Source: Fidelibacterota bacterium (GTDB taxonomy: Bacteria; Fidelibacterota; UBA8477). From it: a stretch of 41,671 bases of DNA. Below the pieces are notes generated by a model. The model had not been told where the DNA came from. It saw only the letters and a list, made by a program, of their open reading frames with translations, and made no database searches. The position numbers and the translations under genes are program-made. Shown in pieces: positions 32,788 through 38,900 of the stretch. The DNA lies in contig JAIPJR010000012.1 in assembly GCA_021734045.1 (NCBI GenBank), positions 1 to 41,671 on the forward strand. Reading direction: 5' to 3'. Numbering within the stretch: the first letter of the stretch is position 1; each line of letters starts with the position of its first letter.

Positions 32788-33529
32788 GGGGATCCAACTT
32801 TCTGCGCACAGCCTCTGTCAGCCGCGCCAGGTAGGGGAAGTAAAAATAATAAAACCATTTTCGCTTAAACTGGTGGCTGTTGGTGCGAAAGTGTGTCTGC
32901 CAGTCCGAGAGTTTGCTACCGGAAGTGACTTTACCCTCATGAATTACCAGCACCCGCTCGTCCACCAGAATATCGTAACCCTTCTTCCACACGGTGAAAC
33001 ATAAATCTGCGTCCTCACCACTGGCCACCGCATAGTCTTGGGACCATCCGCCGAATTCATTCAGAAACTGGTTTTTACGGACAAAAAAGGCCACACCCGA
33101 AGGGTATTTTCTGAATCTACCAATGGTTCTCACGCTCTGCCCAGGCTCATACCGGAGCGCGGATTTTCTGCCACTGGTATACGCGGGTGTGACAATGCCT
33201 GCATTGGGGTATTTCTCAATCGTTTCCACCAGTTGTTCATCCCAGCCGGGCGGAAATTCCGTGTCATTATTCGCCATCAAGAGGTATTGGCCATCCGCCA
33301 GGGCCGCCCCCTGATTAAAGCCACCCGGGAAACCTTGATTCTCAGCAAAAATCAAAGCCCGGTCCGCCACCTGCTGCACCCAGTACTGGGTTTCGGCGGC
33401 GCTACCATTATCCACAATAATTAGTTCATACGGTAATTTGGTATTCTGACGGATGCTTTTAACAAAAGCCGCTGTGTAGGACTGATTGTCCCAGGAAAGT
33501 GTGATTACGGAGATGAGTGGTTGACTCAT
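32780..33529 (-). CDS. GT2-family glycosyltransferase
   Basis: The product has 249 residues from the ATG at 33529 (ATGA with the previous stop). The GT-A start ISVITLSWDN, ELIIVDNGS, FAENQGFPGGFNQGAALADGQYLLMANNDTEFPPGW (DxD-like NNDTEF) and a later GEDADLCFTVWKKGYDILVDERVLVIHEGKVTSG are typical of rhamnosyl- or galactosyl-type GT2 enzymes. It acts at the cytoplasmic face of the inner membrane. It is the sixth gene of the glycan operon in transcription order. Confidence 0.88.
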   Translation of the reverse strand: MSQPLISVITLSWDNQSYTAAFVKSIRQNTKLPYELIIVDNGSAAETQYWVQQVADRALIFAENQGFPGGFNQGAALADGQYLLMANNDTEFPPGWDEQLVETIEKYPNAGIVTPAYTSGRKSALRYEPGQSVRTIGRFRKYPSGVAFFVRKNQFLNEFGGWSQDYAVASGEDADLCFTVWKKGYDILVDERVLVIHEGKVTSGSKLSDWQTHFRTNSHQFKRKWFYYFYFPYLARLTEAVRRKLDPRV

Positions 33530-34449
33530 GAAGCAGCCAACTCCTGACACAATTGGTACACACGCTCCCGATTTCGACCATCCGACCGGTAAGCTGTGTA
33601 TTCAAAATAGCGCTGGTACCGCTCCCGATTCACACCTCGTTGCACCAATTTCTCCAAATCCAGTCGATTCTTACCCACACCGGGTAGGTTAAACGTGCGA
33701 TGGAACTGAAACAGCCCTTTTTGCCACCAGGGATAATAGGAGTAAACAGGTTTTTGATAGTAAAAAACAGGAATCAGAACGGATGTGGGTGAGGTGATAA
33801 CAGCATCAGCCCGCGCCACTTCGGCGAACAAATTTTCACCCTGAATCCTCTCCACCCAATCTGGAATACCCGCCCCATTCAACAATTCGCCTCGTGTATT
33901 TTCGTTGGGATGGGGTTTATAGGCCACGGTGTAATCCAGCACACGCGCCTGCTCCAGGACTTTTTGCCAGACTTGAAATATTTTCCCGGGAATTTTCCAG
34001 GTCCCCAAAAACAGAATGCGTGGCTTGGGATTGGATTGTATGGAATAATGCAGCAATTCATCAAACCGCGGATAGCCGGTTATACGCAGGTTCTCCGGTG
34101 CACATTTATAGCGTCGCATCATATCAAAATTGTGCTGCCCCCACAGGCATTTCACATCAGCGGCACCGATCTCCCGCCGGTAGTACTGCGGCCCCCCCTG
34201 ATAAAACATGGGTGCGCCATGTTCGATGGTCACATGAGGGATTCCTGTGGAATTGGCGCGCTGCCCAATCTCATTTTCCAGCTTCCACCACGCCTGGTTG
34301 GAAAGGACCACATCCGGCCGGGAATCCAGTGAATCCCAATTGTCTTCCGCTGTGCAAATCACCGCATCGCCCCGGGATTCGAAATAATCCACCAGCGGTT
34401 TCAGATTGGTGAGATAGATTTCTGCTGAATATGGAAATAGTACACGCAT
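33526..34449 (-). CDS. GT-B-fold transferase resembling CDP-glycerol glycerophosphotransferases
   Basis: The product has 307 residues from the ATG at 34449; a GTG one codon upstream is possible. The blocks VTIEHGAPMFYQGGP, RITGYPRFDELL, VAYKPHPNEN and ITSPTSVLIPVFYYQKPVYSYYPWW match the CDP-glycerol:poly(glycerophosphate) transferase group and related capsule proteins, where the HPNE and SPTSV patches line the donor site. It has no membrane helices. If it uses a CDP-alditol, it would attach a phosphate-linked polyol to the growing glycan; the IspD-like gene could provide the CDP donor. This is an inference. Confidence 0.65.
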   Translation of the reverse strand: MRVLFPYSAEIYLTNLKPLVDYFESRGDAVICTAEDNWDSLDSRPDVVLSNQAWWKLENEIGQRANSTGIPHVTIEHGAPMFYQGGPQYYRREIGAADVKCLWGQHNFDMMRRYKCAPENLRITGYPRFDELLHYSIQSNPKPRILFLGTWKIPGKIFQVWQKVLEQARVLDYTVAYKPHPNENTRGELLNGAGIPDWVERIQGENLFAEVARADAVITSPTSVLIPVFYYQKPVYSYYPWWQKGLFQFHRTFNLPGVGKNRLDLEKLVQRGVNRERYQRYFEYTAYRSDGRNRERVYQLCQELAAS

Positions 34450-34462
34450 CACGAAATCCGTA

Positions 34463-35077
34463 TCAGTAGGACGATCGCCGGCCCCAGCTATGATTCAGGT
34501 CGCTCTGTACACCCGCCACAATCCTGTCTTCCCAAACAAATTCATGGTTTTGGGCTAAAGAGCGAATGAACATAAAGTCGCCGCCACCCCGTAACGGCCA
34601 GGGGTGCTGCCGGGCGATTTCTGAACGCACCGCCACACAGGAGCCACCGATTTTCCCCCGCTCCACAGCCGTCCCGATGAGAGCGTAATCATGCGCTGGC
34701 CCCAGCTGAAATTTCCCCACCAGTACATCCGCATCCCTTTCCAGAATCGTTGCCACCCAGGTGGGGTCCAGCAGCATGTCATCATCATCCAGATAAATAA
34801 TGAAATTGCCATCGGGAATCCGCGTCAGTACTTGATTGAAATAGTCATTAAAGGGATTATGATGTCGAATCCACCAGCGGGGCTTGCGAATTTTCGCCGG
34901 CTGAAAAATCTCTTGGGGAATGTGGGCCCGCTCCACATAATCATCCGCAGGGTCATCCCGGATGATAATCCATTTCGGTAACACACTTTGTCGCTTTACA
35001 CTCTCCATGCACCGCTGAAATGGCTCCGGCCTGTGGTGAGTCCGGGTCAACAGGTAAACTTGCGGGGATTGTGTCAC
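34463..35077 (-). CDS. Small GT2-family glycosyltransferase with GTG start
   Basis: The product has 204 residues from the GTG at 35077, two bases after the stop of the LtaS-like gene; the open frame extends to 35248 but that part overlaps the upstream gene and is not protein-like. The GT-A motifs are VYLLTRTHHRPEPFQRCMESVKRQSV, WIIIRDDPADDYV and IIYLDDDDMLLDPTWVATIL, with the DDDD donor site. It is shorter than usual GT2 enzymes and lacks a C-terminal membrane part. Its acceptor is unknown. Confidence 0.8.
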   Translation of the reverse strand: MTQSPQVYLLTRTHHRPEPFQRCMESVKRQSVLPKWIIIRDDPADDYVERAHIPQEIFQPAKIRKPRWWIRHHNPFNDYFNQVLTRIPDGNFIIYLDDDDMLLDPTWVATILERDADVLVGKFQLGPAHDYALIGTAVERGKIGGSCVAVRSEIARQHPWPLRGGGDFMFIRSLAQNHEFVWEDRIVAGVQSDLNHSWGRRSSY

Positions 35078-35079
35078 GG

Positions 35080-37053
35080 TTATTGTTCCGGTGGTTTGTT
35101 GTTGTAGCGTAAATATTGCGCTGTAGCCATTATCCCGTGAGCCCGCTGCTGTAACTGCTGGAACGCTTCCGGGTAACGATGCTGTTGATCCTTCACCGGT
35201 TCGTCCGACCAGGGCAGGTACAGCCGGTTTTCCACGCCTTCCTGACATAAAACATAAAACGGCGGCTGGAGCCAGGCGAAGTCCGTGGTGTTGGCGCTGA
35301 ACATAAAAGCCCCCGGGCTGGCTTGTTGAACGGCACCAAAGACATCCCGTCCTAATGTGGTGTTGGTGTATGGCTGACCAAGAATGCCAAGGAGGGTGGG
35401 CATGATATCTATCTCGCTCATTACCCGGTCGATTGTCTCCGGGGCAATGTCCAAACCGGGACCATACAAAAGCAGCGGAACATGAAAGAAGTGGAGCGAT
35501 AAATCACCATAAGGCACCGGTTTCAGAATATGCCCAATCCCATGATCGCCAAAAAAGACAAAGAGTGTGTTTTCAAAATATGCTTCCTCCCGGGCCAGTT
35601 TCATGAAATGTCCCAGGGAAAAATCCATGAACCGGAACGCATTCAACTCCTCCTCACCATTAAACCCGTTTTGACGATACTCCTCGGTGAATTCCACGGG
35701 GGTAAACCCGGGTATCTTCTCCGGAATGGTATAGGGACGGTGATGTCCGGCGGTCAGGATAATTGCGAAAAAGGGTTCGGTTTCATCCTGTAATACCCGG
35801 TTGCTTGCCTCCAACAGATGGTAATCGGAAATTCCCCAGGCATTGGTTTCCGCCTCGCTGAAATCGCCCTCTTCGTGAATATCAATTCCGGTCACATTAT
35901 TACGAAAAAAGCCTCCTACATCTCCCCAATTGGCGCTGCCACCGATGAAAAAATGCTTCCGGTACCCGGCCAGGTCATTCAAAATAAGATTTTGACGAAT
36001 GGCATACGGATCGCGTGTGGAACTGCGATCAATTACCGCCACATCCGGAATGCCCGACATGGCAGAAAATATGGAGGCGGCAGTGGATAACTTGGGAACA
36101 TAAAAATTGGTAAAGTGCATGCCCTCCTCGCTCAATCTGTCGAAGGCTGGTGAAGCATTCATGGGATTCCCGTAGGCACCGACTTTAAAGGTGGGAAATG
36201 TCTCCAGAAAAATCATCACCACATTGGGAGCGTGCTTCCGTGGATGTGCCGGTTTAACAGCCCGGGTGTAATTCAGTGGCATTTTGAGACTGTCGGGGAT
36301 GCCCAGCCAATCTGCCACCAGAGGGTAATATGCTTTTACTCTGTCCTGATCGTAGGATTCTTCGATCCGGGTAAAGGTATTAAAAAAATAGAGCACTGGA
36401 TTTAATGCCAGTTGATTGGCCGGCTGGTAGGTGGAAAAAAAGGCGTCGCTCCAGCGCAGCGGATAGCGGGACCATTTTCCGTAGCCAATCCCGCCCAATA
36501 ACATGAAAACAGCTACACCCAATACAATTCGAGCCGGCCAGCCCGGTTGGGCATCACTTACCGTTGACATTATCCGGTGAGACATCCGCCAAAATCCGTA
36601 CGCGCCGCCTACCAGAAGCAGTACACCAGCCACCGCCGGATAGGACTGCCAGACCATTTTCAACGTGGTCACCGGAGAACTGGCAAACGCCAGCAGGGAA
36701 GCGTCCATACGAATCATGAGATAATCGTAGAAACCAAAATCCAAGACATAGAGGAAAAATATCACCGTCCAGAGAATCAGGAAATACCAACGCCAGAAGG
36801 TCATCTGCTTGGGGCGCGACGCTGAAATACCCAATCCCGGTATGGCACTGAACAGAAAAAAGGGCAACACCACAAGCACCACCAGTCGCAAATCCAGACG
36901 CAATCCGATAAACAGGGCTTTGGCAGTTACATCAAGAGGAACCGGAAGAAATTGGGGGATAAAAATGGCCAGAAAGAGAAGCCGAAACAGCGTCAATCCG
37001 GCAATGAGACCTAGCGCTAATCGCCAGGTAATCCGCAGGCGGGTCAGGAACAT
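35080..37053 (-). CDS. LtaS/MdoB-like membrane phosphoglycerol transferase or sulfatase family protein
   Basis: The product has 657 residues. Five N-terminal membrane segments (LALGLIAGLTLFRLLFLAIFI, VVLVVLPFFLFSAI, YFLILWTVIFFLYVLDFG, SYPAVAGVLLLVGGAYGF and ARIVLGVAVFMLLGGIGYG) precede an extracytoplasmic alkaline-phosphatase-superfamily domain. That domain starts at VVMIFLETFPTFKVGAYGNPMNASPAFDRLSEEGMHF. The candidate nucleophile is Thr in KLSTAASIFSAMSG, and metal ligands include FFGDHG and the Glu of LET. In LtaS and related proteins this arrangement transfers phosphoglycerol, or phosphoethanolamine in others, from a lipid to an envelope glycan. A Gram-negative role would be decoration of LPS, capsule or periplasmic glucans. 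It starts three bases after the GT2 stop. Confidence 0.82.
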   Translation of the reverse strand: MFLTRLRITWRLALGLIAGLTLFRLLFLAIFIPQFLPVPLDVTAKALFIGLRLDLRLVVLVVLPFFLFSAIPGLGISASRPKQMTFWRWYFLILWTVIFFLYVLDFGFYDYLMIRMDASLLAFASSPVTTLKMVWQSYPAVAGVLLLVGGAYGFWRMSHRIMSTVSDAQPGWPARIVLGVAVFMLLGGIGYGKWSRYPLRWSDAFFSTYQPANQLALNPVLYFFNTFTRIEESYDQDRVKAYYPLVADWLGIPDSLKMPLNYTRAVKPAHPRKHAPNVVMIFLETFPTFKVGAYGNPMNASPAFDRLSEEGMHFTNFYVPKLSTAASIFSAMSGIPDVAVIDRSSTRDPYAIRQNLILNDLAGYRKHFFIGGSANWGDVGGFFRNNVTGIDIHEEGDFSEAETNAWGISDYHLLEASNRVLQDETEPFFAIILTAGHHRPYTIPEKIPGFTPVEFTEEYRQNGFNGEEELNAFRFMDFSLGHFMKLAREEAYFENTLFVFFGDHGIGHILKPVPYGDLSLHFFHVPLLLYGPGLDIAPETIDRVMSEIDIMPTLLGILGQPYTNTTLGRDVFGAVQQASPGAFMFSANTTDFAWLQPPFYVLCQEGVENRLYLPWSDEPVKDQQHRYPEAFQQLQQRAHGIMATAQYLRYNNKPPEQ

Positions 37054-37056
37054 GGA

Positions 37057-37911
37057 TTAGCTTGCCTGCCGGGTGAGATTATCCATCCAGGTCGATTTTT
37101 TTCGGGAAGGATTGGCGTGGGCATCCCGGTAATTGCTACAGCCATACTGCGCTTCAAATGCCTGGCGCACCGCTTTATGCCGGAACAGCGATCCCACAAA
37201 AGGCTTCCAGCGTTTGGAACAGCCGTCAACGGACTGGATTTTGTCCGTGTAAGCCGCTTCGTGGGGTTTGGCGCTTTGCAATTCGCGATGAAGTTTAAAC
37301 CACAGGTCTGAATCAATCCCGCTGGAAACCGATTCGGTCCATTCACCAAATCCACCGATCTGCTTCCACAAAGATTGATGCATTCCAAATGTTGTGCCCT
37401 GAACCCGGTGGCTTTTATAACTACGAGCCCGGCCTTTCCGGTCGATGACCTGGCCAAAAACCACCCGATAGCGATCCAGCAAGTGTTTGAATTCCAGCAG
37501 ACTGCCGGTTTGGTTTAGATAATTATCGTCATCAAAAAAAATGAGTTTATCCGCCTGAGCCCGTTCAACCGCCAGATTCCATAACCGGGCTTTGGAGGAG
37601 CAGGGTTTGGTTTTTTCCAGATAAAGCCAATGCGTGATGGGCGGAACCTCCACCAGTGGGAATCGCTCCTTCACAATAGCCAACGCTTCTTCACCCGTAA
37701 AGTCGTAATACTCTCGACCATCAGGGAGTACCAGAGAAGCCGCTTCATTGGAATGACGACGATACAACGGTGATCCGTCGTCACAGACCAACACTTCCGC
37801 TTCAAGACCCTTGCACTGCCGGGCCAGTTCACTGAATGTTCGTGTCACCGTCTGCAAGCAGGGATGATCCAGCGTGGGGGTGTAGTGGGCAATAATAACG
37901 GATAAATCCAA
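37057..37911 (-). CDS. GT2-family glycosyltransferase with TTG start
   Basis: The product has 284 residues from the TTG at 37911, six bases after AAGGAA; the open frame reaches 37947 but runs into the IspD-like stop. The motifs are LDLSVIIAHYTP, EVLVCDDGSP, LIFFDDDNYLNQ (DDD donor site) and GGFGEWTESVSSGIDSDLWFKLHREL. It differs from the two other GT2 genes here and lacks membrane segments. It is probably one of the inner glycan-building enzymes. The call of a TTG start is supported by the good ribosome site. Confidence 0.85.
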   Translation of the reverse strand: MDLSVIIAHYTPTLDHPCLQTVTRTFSELARQCKGLEAEVLVCDDGSPLYRRHSNEAASLVLPDGREYYDFTGEEALAIVKERFPLVEVPPITHWLYLEKTKPCSSKARLWNLAVERAQADKLIFFDDDNYLNQTGSLLEFKHLLDRYRVVFGQVIDRKGRARSYKSHRVQGTTFGMHQSLWKQIGGFGEWTESVSSGIDSDLWFKLHRELQSAKPHEAAYTDKIQSVDGCSKRWKPFVGSLFRHKAVRQAFEAQYGCSNYRDAHANPSRKKSTWMDNLTRQAS

Positions 37912-37921
37912 GGTTAATTCC

Positions 37922-38605
37922 TTACGAGTGCCAACGCGCAGCCACAATAGCCGCTAACTCCAGATCCAGTGATGTGGTGATTTTAAAATTGTCCGGGGTC
38001 CCTTCAAACAGATGCACCGCTGCATCCGGATTCGAAGCCAACACCAACCCAATCTCATCGGTTCCCGCCACACCGGACGCGTGCGCTGCGCGAATGGTGG
38101 ACGCCTGAAAGCCTTGTGGCGTTTGCATGGCTTTTAAATTTTCCCGATCCAGTTGCTGCCAGGCGGTTCCCACTGACATGACAACCGTATCCCGCAGCGG
38201 TAAAACCGGCGCTGCCGCCTCATAACCATCCAATGCTGCTAAACATTCGTTGATGATTTGTTGACTGACAAAGGGTCGGGCTGCATCATGGATCAAAATT
38301 TTCCCGGCCTCCTCCGGGCAGGCCGCCACACCATTGGCAGAGGATTCCTGCCGCGTCACCCCGCCTAAAACCACCCTGCAGCGCTGATACGCATTTTTCA
38401 CCCGCTCCAGGTATGGTTGCGACGTGACAATGACAAGTCCATGAATAGCCGGATGTAGCAAAAAGGTGTTCACAGAATAGCTGAGAATTTCCTCACCACC
38501 CAGCTGCATGAATTGCTTGGGCAAATCACCCCCCATGCGGGTTCCGTGCCCCGCCGCCACAATCACTGCCCAATTGGACTGATTAGTGTCACTGCGCAAG
38601 ATCAA
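37922..38605 (-). CDS. IspD-family cytidylyltransferase (MEP pathway or CDP-alditol)
   Basis: The product has 227 residues with a TTG start at 38605; no ATG exists upstream in frame, and the start may be a few codons later. The IspD blocks are AVIVAAGHGTRMGGDLPKQFMQLGG, VLGGVTRQESSANGVAA, LIHDAARPFVS, AMQTPQGFQAS and NFKITTSLDLELAAIVAA. IspD makes CDP-methylerythritol; the very similar TarI makes CDP-ribitol. The usual IspF partner is absent, and the gene heads a glycan operon that contains a CDP-glycerol-transferase-like and an LtaS-like protein, so a CDP-alditol role is possible. It is the first large gene of that operon. Confidence 0.8.
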   Translation of the reverse strand: MILRSDTNQSNWAVIVAAGHGTRMGGDLPKQFMQLGGEEILSYSVNTFLLHPAIHGLVIVTSQPYLERVKNAYQRCRVVLGGVTRQESSANGVAACPEEAGKILIHDAARPFVSQQIINECLAALDGYEAAAPVLPLRDTVVMSVGTAWQQLDRENLKAMQTPQGFQASTIRAAHASGVAGTDEIGLVLASNPDAAVHLFEGTPDNFKITTSLDLELAAIVAARWHS

Positions 38606-38679
38606 ACAACGACCTCGTGGCTTTCATTTTCAGGAGAATAACGCGTCAACACGAACACGCGCGTGGAAAAATCAGACAT
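38602..38679 (-). CDS. Possible 25-residue leader or remnant ORF coupled to the IspD-like gene
   Basis: A frame starting at ATG 38679 encodes MSDFSTRVFVLTRYSPENE..., ending at a TGA that overlaps the TTG start of the IspD-like gene as TTGA. This is the same four-base style seen between other genes of the operon. There is no strong ribosome site. The frame remains open upstream to about 38763, with another open minus-strand frame before it reading NGHHQALVGGKG. Either it is a leader peptide or it is the end of a frameshifted, degraded gene. Confidence 0.3.
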   Translation of the reverse strand: MSDFSTRVFVLTRYSPENESHEVVV

Positions 38680-38764
38680 GGTGAAAAATATCCCAAATCC
38701 CCGGTGAACAAACAGCCTTTTCCACCCACCAGCGCCTGATGATGACCATTCAGCTCCAGGAGTA

Positions 38765-38789
38765 AGTTAATAAATTAATAAAATTAACT
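38765..38789. promoter_or_regulatory. Inverted repeat overlapping the -35 box of the nagB-like gene
   Basis: AGTTAAT (38765-38771) and ATTAACT (38783-38789) form a 7-bp inverted repeat with an 11-base AT-rich spacer. The right arm contains the -35 hexamer TTAACT (38784-38789), so a protein bound here would block RNA polymerase. Confidence 0.5.
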
Positions 38790-38811
38790 CACCTTTTCAT
38801 TACAGTATAAA
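38784..38811 (+). promoter_or_regulatory. Sigma70-type promoter of the NagB/PIG-L gene
   Basis: TTAACT (38784-38789) and TATAAA (38806-38811) are separated by 16 bases. The -10 matches five of six consensus positions and the -35 four of six. The chosen start codon is 89 bases beyond the -10 box, leaving a leader of about 80 bases. Confidence 0.6.
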
Positions 38812-38822
38812 CAACAGTTTAT
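38807..38822. promoter_or_regulatory. Inverted repeat overlapping the -10 box of the nagB-like gene
   Basis: ATAAAC (38807-38812) and GTTTAT (38817-38822) are perfect inverted arms with a 4-base spacer. The left arm overlaps the TATAAA hexamer. Together with the repeat at 38765-38789 it brackets the whole promoter. Confidence 0.5.
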
Positions 38823-38900
38823 GCATTTATCAGATTTCATTTATTGGTGGTATTCGGGTGATTTTTTAGCGAACATTAAAGACTGAGAATGGAGCGAGGC

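Noticed and set aside
37922-38605. A complete MEP-pathway ispDF pair
   Set aside because: No ispF or fused ispF domain follows; the neighbouring gene is a glycosyltransferase.
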